From the NCBI GenBank assembly GCA_964057225.1, contig OZ059900.1, positions 13,965,638-14,029,637 on the forward strand: a stretch of 64,000 nt of DNA. Direction: 5' to 3'. Positions 1-17,923 of the stretch are shown here, piece after piece; the first letter of the stretch is position 1, and each line of letters begins with the position of its first letter. Source of the DNA: Auanema rhodensis. Taxonomy: Eukaryota > Nematoda > Chromadorea > Rhabditida > Rhabditidae. The position numbers and the translations under genes were made by a program. The notes beneath the pieces are model-generated. The model searched no databases and was not told the origin of the DNA. It worked only from the letters and a program-made list of their open reading frames with translations.

Positions 1-3323
<3,323 letters not shown>

Positions 3324-5879
3324 TAATACTTCCTTTTATTAAACTGTTTATTAAAAAGAGCAATTGCCAAAGTAAGAAAATTCAACGGGTTAAGACTAAA
3401 AAACGGTTGTTCCTTTAGTTACTATAAGAAATATCTTACCCGTGGATCTGTGCATATAAAATAAGAAGGCTATGCCTATCCGATGAGTTTTATTACCTTA
3501 AAAAACTTATTTTTAAGTTGTTTACTCTTAGTTGTATGAAGAGAGGATACTAAAGAAAAATAACAAAAACTGTAATTGTAAATATATTGATGAATACAAA
3601 GATTTTGCAAAGTCTTGAAATTGATTTCTTCTCAATGAAACAATAGTTTAATCTTTTTGAATGTCTTTTTTTGGATTTAAGAATTAGAATTAACAGATAT
3701 TCAAAAATTTTAAATAAGCATGCATATTGTAAAACAATCTTTCAAAATCTGTACGATAAACATTAAACAACATAAAAAAAAACTTTTAAACGTGTTTTAC
3801 ATTTTTTTAATAGCCGTTAGTACTTTTTTGATTTATTGGTTAACTGTACACTGATGAAATATAATTAAAAAGAACATAATATAAATAGTATTAAGGAAAA
3901 TCTGAGTGTTTAACTATAAAAAATTAATATATCGAAGAAATGTAAAATCACCACGCTTATGAACTCGTTGCTCAGGTGCTTACTTGCGTATGCATCGCCA
4001 ACTAAGAGTAACTGTGCCGGTACCAGAGATACAAAGACTAATTGAGTTGCGAGCGTCAGGTCAAAATAGAGACATAGAAAGACAACCTAGCAACCGCACG
4101 CACTGCCATATGATCGATTTGTTTTCGCGCCAAGTGAAAATAGTGTGCTGAGGTGATAGAGTTTGACTGTTAAAGAGAGTGCAAAGACGACGCGGCGGTC
4201 TCTTCGTTTACCATACTATTTCAAATTCGCATTGAGTCATACTTCAACCAGTATTTCGAATATTTTTTGAATGTATGAACTAATTCGTAAATATTTCAAG
4301 ATTTTCTATTGAACCATTATTACAATTTGGAAAATTGGCGCACAATCTCCATTATAAAAACAAAACACTGTTAAAAAAACATTTATCTGTTTTTCATATC
4401 TAATATATGATGGAGAGAGTAATCATTAGAATTAAATGACAATAAGCATTAATTCCTTTTTTTTTCAAAATTATAGATATCTTTGGTTTATAATTACTTG
4501 ATGTGTCAGCATCTTTAGAAAATAATTTTAGAGTATATTGGAAAGTAAAACACTGAGCATGCTTTTTATGATACAAACACAACCATATAACACCCTATCC
4601 TTTAAAATCTATTTGAATAAATACTGATTAACGATTACGAATCTATTTATATGAAGAAAAGTAATTCATGCTTTGTTTTCTCTTCACTACACAATGCTGC
4701 ATTTGGTTTTATCAAACATTTTGAATAACTAAAACTTTGTAGAAAAATAAAAAATGTCGAATCTTCAAAAGAAGAAGATGTTCAAAATTCTATATCTTGG
4801 TTAAGATTAAAATACATATCGATGAAATAGTAGAGCAAATCAATTAGAATATGTGATCATTTAAAGAAAAAACAGTTGAGAAAATATAACACAAAAGAAA
4901 AAAAAGAGATATCAGAGAAATCAAGAGAGACCAAAACAACAAGAGAGGAAATACATAGGATTGCTAGAGTGAAAAAGAAATAGAGAGAAAAAGAGAGAGA
5001 AAAAGAGAAAGAGAGAGAGAGAAAGATTGATAGAGAGGAAGAGAACAGTACAAAAACAAAAGGCGATTAAGTTGAAAATAAATATAGAACGATTATCTGA
5101 TAACTCCTTCATTGTCTTTTAGAGCAATGAAAATCACGAATCATAAAGAAAGCAATAACATAGCTGATCTTCTTTGAAGATTTTATTTTTTTGAATCTGT
5201 TTTACATATATTTCAAAACAACATAGAGTTTGAAGCAGCAATACTGATTGTTTTTGATAAATGAATTGATTCAAAGTCGAAAAAAACAGTTTTTTTTGTT
5301 GGTTTTTAGTGATTACAAGGGCTGTATCATGGTTTACGAAGATTAATTATTTTGATCGTTGACATTGGAAGCATTATCATTCATGTATTCTAATATCAAC
5401 ATTAACAAGAAATTCAGATTAGGAACAAATTTTTGAAGTTTTTTCTTTTTAAAAGTTAACATTGTTAAACTTAAAGTATAAAATATATAGTATTATAGAA
5501 ATAATAAATGTTTAGTACTGTTTCAAGGTTACTAATATCAAAACTATTACCATTAAGTTTGTTGCACAAATATGGTTTGAAGTTTTAAATTGAATTCACG
5601 TCTTCCTTCTATTGTAGAAGAAAAAAATGAAATTCTGGAAATGGAAAAGTATGTTTCTGAAACATTGTTTAGGTTTAATACATTGATCGTTTTCGGCAAA
5701 CCCAAACAATTATGATATTTTATAATTACCATATACTATTCTTATATCTCATCTGTAATTAAAACGGGAGTTTGATGTCAAAAAACATTGTGAATACCAT
5801 TTTTACTTGAGCTTCACTAATGTGAACACATATATATACAACATTATTAAAACTTGATTCTAAAAACAAGAATTTTTCA
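3324..5879. other. Intergenic stretch upstream of hpk-1, with a GC-richer island
   Basis: Mostly AT-rich and without splice-supported coding sequence. Positions about 3955-4250 are clearly GC-richer with many CpG and hold an E2F-like site; this is probably the hpk-1 promoter or first non-coding exon. A 53-codon open frame (3990-4151, plus) sits in the island but has no supporting structure. Positions about 4915-5045 are an (AG)n-rich polypurine tract. Confidence 0.5.
4122..4133 (+). promoter_or_regulatory. E2F-like site TTTTCGCGCCAA
   Basis: TTTTCGCGCCAA fits the E2F consensus TTTSSCGC on the plus strand. It lies about 800 bases upstream of the hpk-1 start, in the only GC-rich segment of this gap. 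Match is by eye; no binding evidence. Confidence 0.35.
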
Positions 5880-7722
5880 TTAGTGATATGTTGAGTTTGG
5901 GCCTGATAACGCTGTATCCTCATCGCTTTTTTCATCAGATTCGCTTTCAAATGGATTTTTGTAAAAGTGTAAAGATCCACCACATTGTTTAGCAGCATCA
6001 GCTACGGTTTGTTTTCCCACAGGAGTTGCTTCTATAGATCTGTCACGTCTTCCCTGAGGAGATACTGTAATAGTAATTCCTGAATGTTTTAAAGACAAAA
6101 AAGTTGATCATACATGCAGATTCACTAGTTGTTTTTTCTCTCATTGTCGACCGTTGTTTAGGTTGTATAAATGCTCGAATGCCTGCTACTAAATGTTATA
6201 ATAATAATGTATTTAGTAAAGCTTACCGCATACACTTTGATCATTATCTTTCGACATAATTAGCAACTGCCGTTGCAATGATAACTCTCGTAAATGCCTT
6301 TGAGTATCTCTCACATTAGCATATTCTTCTAACTGAGTTCTAAGTTCAAATATTTTAAAAATTCAAAATGAATATTTTATACTTTGAAGTTTTGTAGTCT
6401 CTCCATTGTTGCCCTTCTCTTTTTCCAAAGAATATAATGCTTAAAACTAGAACAAGGAAGATACAAACTACAGCTATAACTGGAAAGAGCAGGATTCCTT
6501 CTAAAAAGCTGAATCTATTATTCAAGCTTCTAACTTGATGAGGGGGATCTTGCGGTGCTTCTTCCTAAATATATCCTATGCAAGTGTTAAATACATATCT
6601 ACTTACTTTATATCCTTCTAAGTAAATAGGACGAATTGTGTTTTCAAGTGAAGGCTGATATGTTGCTGAGGGAAGATTTGTATACTTTTTCTTCAATATT
6701 TTAAATTAGAAATTGAGCGTAATTGATTATTACATACGGTTTTCGTTTTACACCAGTCAATAGAGAATCGAAGTGAAGCAAAGTGACGATTAACGGGAAT
6801 CATATGGTTTTTCTTACACGCTGCTCCACGATTTTGTAAAGAGCTTACAAAATTATGTAGTCTAGTCGTAAATCTGCTTTGAGTACCAATCGATATTACA
6901 ACTCTAGAATATATATTTGTAATGCATACTAAACAACAGAGAACTAACCCTTTATGCTCGGATTGTAATAGTTTTATACCAGGAACTACAAACTCAGGCG
7001 CTATTTCAAATATGTATGGGTACGCTTGATCAGCACTGAAAGCGGTGGAAATAGCTCTTTCCAGGTTTTCTTAAAACAATTTAATTACTCCGAATGTTAA
7101 GAGAGGATACCAATCATTCCAGTTCTATCTCTTAGAATACTTTCTGGATCCTTTTCCGATACAGTTAATTGTAGTATTTCTTGAGTTACCCCAGTGAATC
7201 GCTCTGTAATTTTAATAACTTAATCAACTATCTTTTTTAAATATTTAAAAACCATCTTCATTGAGTGAGATAACAAGTTGTTGCTGCTCACTCTCAAAAG
7301 TGTCAAGACGTGTAGCTATGACATGTATCAATACTTGCTTTTGGGTGGTTATTGGCGTTCCTGTAAAAAATAGACAAATACAATAATAACAGTGCTTGTA
7401 CTAAAACTGTGAAGTCACAAACCTGTGAGATACGCAAGAGCAGAGTACTTTGATTCGACAAGCTTTAGCCAATGTGGTAAAACTGGACGGTTCTTGGACG
7501 TTGCTGACCATTTTACACCCACTTAAAAAAAGTTTTTTTATTACAATTATTAAACCCACAAAAAAAAATAATGAAAATATTACCGGTAGAATTAAAAAAA
7601 GAGGCTGAATGAAGTGTATGAATAAAAAATTTTCCTTTAATAGCCCGTGCTTCAAGTGTACGAAAAGTATATACAATTGAGGTGTTAATTAAAAATAAAA
7701 TTAGAATAGCATAGAACTGCAT
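5880..7722 (-). CDS. sgca-1: Alpha/epsilon-sarcoglycan
   Basis: Single-pass component of the dystrophin-glycoprotein complex at the muscle membrane. Exons (minus): 7584-7722, 7423-7521, 7253-7360, 7111-7203, 6949-7069, 6738-6903, 6607-6690, 6383-6564, 6227-6339, 6126-6188, 5880-6079; 455 residues against about 437 in human SGCE. A signal peptide covers the first 20 residues (MQFYAILILFLINTSIVYTF). The ectodomain keeps family landmarks: PHWLKLVE, the cadherin-like strand QLVISLNEDG, and SIDWCKTKT near residues 234-242, equal to YIDWCKISL of SGCE. One transmembrane segment is at about 293-317, followed by FGKREGQQWRD and a cytoplasmic tail whose LRELSLQRQ stretch parallels the SGCE segment around TKELRDMSKN. 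The donor of the tenth exon (gtgaat at 6120-6125) was chosen because the downstream gtatga donor would create a stop; it is the least certain junction. ATG at 7722 is preceded by an in-frame TTG only. Confidence 0.9.
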
Positions 7723-8917
7723 TTTGGCAAGCACACTCAATCAATTCAAACGAGAAGATGGGAAAATTGAGAAGGAAACTTTGAGGCAGAAAAATTACAT
7801 CGAACAATTGGCAATGCTAAAGTGTGCAACAGCTGACAAACATATCTCTGTTACAACTGATATTCGTTTTGATTGGCAAATAAAAATTGCTCGGATATTA
7901 ATACTAATGACGTTTGACTTAATAAAAAAATAATTATGATAAATTGATATTGTTTAAGAAATCAGAAAATCAGTTTTTTTCAAAAACAAATTTTTTGGTT
8001 ATCTTTCAATTGTCACGAAAAAACCATTGCAGAACTCCTAAGCCAATACTAAGCATGGTTTCTAAAATCTTGCATTTTGAATATTATCGTATTATTATAT
8101 TTTTAAAATAGTGTTCAATTCAGCTTTGTAATGGTTTTTTTTATTATAAATTGTTCGTTTATAGCCTGTTGGGATGAGACAACAGCCTGGAAATAGAGGT
8201 CTTAGTTTCACAGGATATTACAGATAGAACAATACTCTTGTCGCTTGTAAACCCATAGAATATTTCTTAATGATTTAGATCTCATACTTCATCAAAAGAT
8301 CTTCAATTTATATATTCGTAATGTTTATTATTGTATTTCAGAAAGTACTATTTGGTGAAAAAGATGCAGAACAAAATAACATTAAAAGAGGTCATAGCCA
8401 GTCGAACAACGGAGAAAATCAGTAAGAAGACAATCTGCAAGGTCAGACCTTCTCAGAAAGTTGTTTAACCGTCATGCTAGACGAGAACAGTTCTGCACTT
8501 TAGATCGATCTATGTCTTATGAACTCTTACAACACAGACAAATACATGAGTGATGGAAAAAACTTTGTTTATAATAAAAGAATAACTAAAAATATGAAAA
8601 CACTTCAATCATTCGCATCATTAAAAAGCTGAAAATAAAATAACATTCATAAAAAAAAACTAGGGAGGGGATGGGGAAAAAGGGGGTTATATTTATTAAG
8701 CGGAGACGGTCTAGATAACATGATTGAAAACAATAATACGATCAGATCTTCCTTTTGAAAGCTTCAAAAAGTATTTGTATTTGTATAATACAAAATACTT
8801 TTTGCTGGGAAAATTAAATAAACTATAACATCTGTAGAAAACTTTTTGCAGTTCATAAATAATTCAAATTCATCAAGAATATTGATTAATTAGAAAAAAA
8901 AATTATATGCTATATGC
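7723..8917. other. Gap between sgca-1 and the next minus gene, with plus-strand open frames
   Basis: This is the upstream region of sgca-1. Two stretches look more protein-like than the surrounding AT-rich DNA on the plus strand: 7724-7933 (hydrophilic 69-codon frame) and 8398-8553 (51 codons, very basic, preceded by tcatag). I could not join them into a complete gene. The remainder shows nothing. Confidence 0.35.
8398..8553 (+). CDS. Orphan 3'-terminal exon candidate, basic C-terminus
   Basis: After an acceptor-like tcatag (8392-8397) the frame is open for 51 codons to TGA at 8551-8553. The peptide is strongly basic (RRKSVRRQSARSDLLRKLF) and ends YELLQHRQIHE. I do not recognise it. A second frame beginning at the better acceptor tatttcag (ending 8341) is open for 43 codons to TAA in the same stretch, so at most one is real. 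No start or upstream exon was found. Weak call. Confidence 0.25.
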   Translation, partial: PVEQRRKSVRRQSARSDLLRKLFNRHARREQFCTLDRSMSYELLQHRQIHE

Positions 8918-10154
8918 TCAAAAACGTATTCGTAAATGGCTGCGCACACGGTCTAGCTTTATGGAATCATCTTTTGTAAGATCAATTAATGTGAGTATTC
9001 CCTCAATATGATCCATACCTTCTTCATAAAAGTAATCAAATTCTCTTTGAAATTCATCCATACATACTTCAAAAGTACTGTTTGTAACACCTCGAGACAG
9101 AAAAAGACGAGTAATCAAATGTTTAAGAGTATAATGTACACGTCGTCCTTCAGCTAATTGCTCACAACGTCTTATAGCATCTTCTCGAATATCTTCAACA
9201 CATGTGCAGTCTACCATATGACTTTTAGAATGTTCTTCAAATTGTTGATACAAATCTCGAGCTGCGCGCGAATCACTACGTACGCCTAGTAACAATTTTT
9301 CTACTTTTTCTCGTAAAAGATGGCCTTCCTGTAGTGATTCCAGGCTGTGACATAATAGCATAATCATACTATAATAATACAAATAGATAAATATAATTAA
9401 ATGATTATTACTAAATTACTTACGTTTATAAATATATAATATAACAGTTCCCCCTTGATAAATAAATTCAAAATCACCTACAAACTAATTAAATTAGTGG
9501 AAATATACCCTGAAAACAAAAAAATTAGATGAATAATATTAAACATATTGAACATAGTCAAGAATAAATGTCATAAAACCTAATGCAAATCATAAGAGAA
9601 AAATGTGTGAGAACTTTTGATTCAATCAGATTAGAAGGATTTCTTCTTTAGCACGGTATGTCCAAAACATAGTGCGTTTGATAGGGATACTAGCAAAGAC
9701 AAAGGACATTAGGGATGAAAAGTGGGGAGTAATAGAAGAGAAGACGAAGAAAAAGTGTGATGGAAAAGAGCGAAATGGAGTATGAAAGATGGTTGGCTAT
9801 GACGGGAATCTGGAAGGGGTAGAGGAGATGAAATAAAACAAAGGACCGCACACAACGAAGATAAGAAATACCACCAAAGATTCATCAATTGAAATATTCT
9901 CATGTCGAATACTGACTTATTTAACAAAGCCGGTTCACCAACACCTGCTACAATGCGTAAATGTTCAAAATAACGCAAGCAAATAAAAGTAAAGTCGAAA
10001 CTAAAATATTGAATAATTGAAATGAAACATTTTTCTAAAATCCAAGAAAGAAACAATACTAAATTGAAAGAATAAACGATTCTATTTGAAACAAACCTAC
10101 GCACTCCAAACGCTCTTTATTATGACCCAAAATAATGAGGACATGCATACACAT
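8918..10154 (-). CDS. Unrecognised helical protein, three exons
   Basis: Exons (minus): 10097-10154, 9875-9944, 8918-9368; phases 1 and 2 close, giving 192 residues. The long last exon is clearly coding: hydrophilic, helix-rich, Arg/Glu-rich (LLREKVEKLLLGVRSDSRA, QFEEHSKSHMVDCTCVED, EFQREFDYFYEEGMDHIEG), ending HLRIRF. The upstream two exons are inferred from gtttgt/gcag and gtggta/tatag boundaries that restore one frame (…GEPALLNKSVFDMRIFQ…). The first acceptor is a tandem tagcag, so one residue may vary. If the upstream exons are wrong, the ORF starts at ATG 9367, one base after a possible trans-splice acceptor. No family recognised; function unknown. Confidence 0.55.
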
Positions 10155-13100
10155 TCAACAGCTTTGCCTTGAAAAGTCACGTTAATGTTGTCTAGAAGTG
10201 GCCTTTAGCGTATGCACTTTAAAATCGATTCGCCTAGTTCGATCAACCTTGATTTGTAAGGAAAATACTTTACGAAGAAACGAAGGATGAGAAAAAAGAT
10301 TAACTATTTAATCAAGAAGTCGTTAAATGGTTCAGGGCTATCTCTTTCCTCCATCCGTTTTAAAATATGTACAGTATAACTAAATGTTCAAGTATTTAAT
10401 ATTCAATAGTAAGGCAAAAAATCGTTTTATACAATGTTTGCAATGTTCAGTTCCTCTTTTTTGATGACGAGTGCAACATTGTGGTGGTGGATATTCAATA
10501 ACAACAAGCAGTTTTCTATAAGATTATAATAGTGGAACAATTTCCTAATTGAAATAAAGTATGAATTGATTTAAAAATATAATCAAATTTTGAGAAAAGA
10601 AATATGTGTCCAACCATCTGGGTGATGTATTCTCAAACAAACTAACAGTTACCCTAGTTTTTTCATTTCATTTCTCATTCTGAAAAAAGAGATTTTAGAC
10701 TATCAGTACGTAATTTGTAATTTTGAAATATTATGACTGGCCTGTGAAATTGAATTCAAAATTTTTAAGCTAAAATTTCTTTTCAAATTATATAGGTTTT
10801 CAGCATAAATGCATATTTTTCTCATTTATTGCAAAAGCCATAAATAGTGTCTGATATACTGCATATATTAGAATAATGAATACTAGCAATTGCTCCAAAC
10901 GTTATAATTATTATTGTTTATGTAAAATATTAATAGTGCATCCCCTTTTTAAAATATTTGAAACTTGTCATACCAAAAACTAAGAAGAGTAGATTATTAA
11001 TTAATTCAAGGAAGCTTCCAATTATTAGTTTGCTGAAAATTCACACTATTAGAAATGAGAAGAGTGTCTAAAGAGTTGATTAATGAAACTCTTCTCACAA
11101 ATAATTCATCCTTAAATTATGTGAATATTTAATAAAAACTATGATGAAGTACATGATCACTCATTTTTTTACCTGTCCTTGTCTGAAACAGTGATTACTT
11201 GTCGATATTTTAGTAAAAATTTGTTGTTAGGAATCAACTCAAAACAGCCGGATCATAATCTTGACTTTTTTCTCTCTCTTCTATTATCTATAAATTCTCT
11301 CATGCATAGAAAATAAGAATATGTATGCATTACTAAATAAGAAAGCCGCTGAAGCGCATCCGTTGACTTTTAAAATGAACAAGAAACTTTATTTTTTGAA
11401 CAGTTACTATGTCATATCTTGCTGAAGGCTGATTGATGAATTACCCTGTTCATGTTAGGAAATGAGTTCTTCTTGTATAAGAATAACTAACTACTAATCG
11501 TTCTATTTATTCTTTCATCAAAACCTTTTCATAATCCTTCATTTGTTTTCGTATTCTTTGACATAATCACATTTCTCCTTTGAACAATATTTCGTTTAGA
11601 AAAAGTTTTCAAAAATTATATAATTTGCTTAATTTGTTTCCACTATGCCACTAAAAAGAACAGCATGCTACAATCTCATTAGCATTGTGCCAAAGCAAGC
11701 GTTTTTGTAAATAAATAGCTTTTTGTTTGGGGAGATATAACTAAAGGTTTCAAATAACTCAGGAAATTTCTCAGATTACCACTATAACTAACAGAAAATA
11801 GAAAAGTTTTATAATTATTTCTAAGCTCTTAGTTATTATTTGCTGCACTTCCCGCTAAAATTGTAAGCTATGACAAAATAAGAAACAACTATTTACAATT
11901 TGTCAAATATTCATTCTCATTTAAGTTTTCTTGTGGATGACGAGAAGACAAAACGGGAATAGATAGGCCTCTGGGGAACAAACTCTGTACAACAAAACGA
12001 CACGTTTGCTTCACAATAAGGTTTTTATGCAAGCTGTTTTTTCTCTTGGCTGCCAATCTGAACCCGTAGTCTATAGCAATTTTTGATTCGTATTCGTATG
12101 AACTATGTTTTTTTATGCAAAATACGAATTATTTTTACAACAAACTTTTTCTTTGATAAATTTTATTGAAAGTTGACTCATTCATGTTATACACACTCAT
12201 ATTTGTTTTTAGAATTTGAAATGATTAATTTTTGAAAACTATTGAATGAATATACTGCCACTAACAACTTGAAATTAAGTTTTATATTTAATAATTAAAC
12301 CCATATTTCTCTTAATTTTGTTATTTATTATTCTATCTTAAAGTCTTATCTGGCAGCTTACCCAAAATCAACGTTTAGAAATAAAAGAAAGCAAGATTCA
12401 TATAAGGAACTGCGATGTACAGCTAGCTGTCATATTTTTTCTGTGAATTTGCATAGCTATTTCTTTGTTTTCTGAATTATTCAGCAATTATTCTTGTGTT
12501 TTTTTGCTAAGTTATGTTAACAATTTTGATTTGATCATATATTTACCCTAAAATATTTCGATTTATTGACAATATTTAGTTTAGCTATGCTCGAGTACTT
12601 CATTACAAACTGAAAGTAATATTGCTGATGCAAATACTCGTTGGAAAATGTATGATATATGATATGGTAACTGATAGCTAAACGTCTAATTGCTTTTCAA
12701 GCTTGTAAATGCGATGATTTGAGAAAAGATGAAAATGTTCGTATTAACGTATTTTATACCGACACATTCTTCCTCAGTATCCTCTTTTTCATTTTCTCTC
12801 CGCATCATTTTTATCCTTTATTTCTTAAAACTATGAGATGAACTCAATTACGCTTTTATTCCTCCCTTCATCACCCATTTGCGGTAGAATTATTGAGCAA
12901 TTAAATTTTTGGTCGGTTACAGACAGCATAATAAACTTTATTTGATTCAATTGGAATAATATGAAGCTAGAAAAAAAAATTCATTTTCCGTGTTGTCTCG
13001 GTGCTTGAAATAGATTTAGTGAGAAGAATGTTCATGGCTTTTATAAAACATGCAAAAGAGTGCTCTTAAGCAGTTTACCAGAAATGAAAAATGAGTATAA

Positions 13101-14852
13101 CAATGATGTATTATTTCTAGCGAAAACGGGATCATGTGAAAAACGTTTTCTCATTAACTAACATGATCCTTTAACTGAGCTGATATATGAGCTTCAACTA
13201 ATTTGGTTAACTTAAGCCATACACTAAATTATCTGACATCAAGTATTTCAAACCATTTTGCCGACTAGCTTAGACGTTTTCAAACATATATATATATTTT
13301 TTTCAAAAAGCAATTTCAAGCTTAAGATTTGAATAATATGGCATTCTTTTTGAATTCCAACCACTTTATCTTAGATATTGATTTTTTGTTCAAAATTGTT
13401 TGCGTTTGAACTTCAAGCTTTATCTGAATTTATTCTAATCATCTTGAACATTCAAGCAAGCGCATGATGAGCATTAATAAAACATTTCATTAACATTTTC
13501 TTTTTTATTCGCAAACATGTTTAGGAAGCTAATATTTAAGAATTCTAGCATTCTCACAGTTACCTAAAGGAAGTTATACATTAATTCTTCACACACAGAT
13601 TAAGGAAAAAAGTTCTTTCTCTCTAAGTTCTATTCAAATACTTTCATAAGGGTCAGCAAACTTTATAATCGTACATCATTCATTATATCCCTCCATTCAA
13701 TATGCATTAAGTCCTTCATCCACTTCTTCCTCTACATCTTTCTCACAGAGGTTCTCGCACTTCTCTTAAATAGTCACGCTATTTTCTATTTTTCTCTATC
13801 TCTCCAGTATTTTCATAGTTCATTTCAAGTTCTCACGCGCAATTTCGCTATTCTTAAGTTGGATTTATTCTTCAATATTAGTGATATAAGCTGATGAATG
13901 TAGCTGAACATTGTGTCTTTTAAAAGCATTATTTGTTTATGTGAACACAATGAGTACTCAAGTTTTTTCTCTTTTTTTCATATCAACTATTTGACTTTTT
14001 CAATGTTTTAAAATTTATATATAAAAAATTTCATAATGGATCTTTTTCAGTAATAAATTGTATATTAAAATATATAATTAATGCTCAGCATGGTCATGAT
14101 GTCCATTGGAACGAATTTTAATTAGTTTTTTATGTACGTATATAGTTTATTCAGCAATTCGAAAACTATTTTTGAGTTGAATATCACATGATTGGAGAGT
14201 ATTCCCAAGTCTCATTCCAACAAATGTTATAATTAACGTTTTAGCATAACTTAAAAGGTTAACTTAGTACGAAATATTACTTATGAATTCTTTATTGAGA
14301 ATGAAAAAGTTTAAAAAAAATACATAAAAAGAAATATTTTTAAAATTTGCATCCAAAAAAATATTAATCAAGCTTTGGAATGATAAATTTCTTCTGGATA
14401 CCTATATTGCCCTTTCTTAAGCTGTCAAAAACCAGTTTTTTATGTGTGCCGACACAAGGACAGAAGAAGTTTTCTACGAAATGCTTGTTCACCTTCGAAC
14501 GGGCTTCAAAAAATGCATAATAAAAAAAAATTAAAATTTTTTTGTTTGATTCGTTGAGATAAGAAATATTATGATAGTTGGTTTCGTTCAGTTAAAAATA
14601 AGCGTATGGAATTTTGTGCAATTGGGCGTTTAGACAAGTTGTTCCGCGGCAATGACGTAACACGCGCCTTTTTCAATTACAGCAGCAGTTTGATATAATA
14701 ATCAAGTTAACCGATTTATATTCATGGTAGTCCATTTTTTTCAGTTTTTTTCTCTGGTGTATAATCCTCGTTTTTATTTCGTTTGTGTATATTCGTATAT
14801 GGTTTTTTTCACAATGTTATTGTATATTGACTGAGTTATGTATATTTTTCAG
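10155..14852. other. 4.7 kb AT-rich gap upstream of grk-1
   Basis: I see no splice-supported coding sequence. A pyrimidine-rich stretch lies at about 13590-13830. A small CpG cluster at about 14640-14675 contains CCGCGG, an ATF/CRE-like TGACGTAA and ACGCGCC, and probably marks the grk-1 promoter. Confidence 0.45.
14653..14660 (+). promoter_or_regulatory. ATF/CREB-like site TGACGTAA
   Basis: TGACGTAA is a CRE/ATF variant, within a local CpG cluster about 300 bases upstream of the grk-1 ATG. Match is by eye only. Confidence 0.3.
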
Positions 14853-14950
14853 GCAAAAATCAACTCAATTACTGCTTTATCTGATATTGATCTAGTTTGT
14901 AAAGCAATTTTGATATTTAAGACTTCTGAAAGTCAAGAGAGATTCTCCAT

Positions 14951-17923
<2,973 letters not shown>

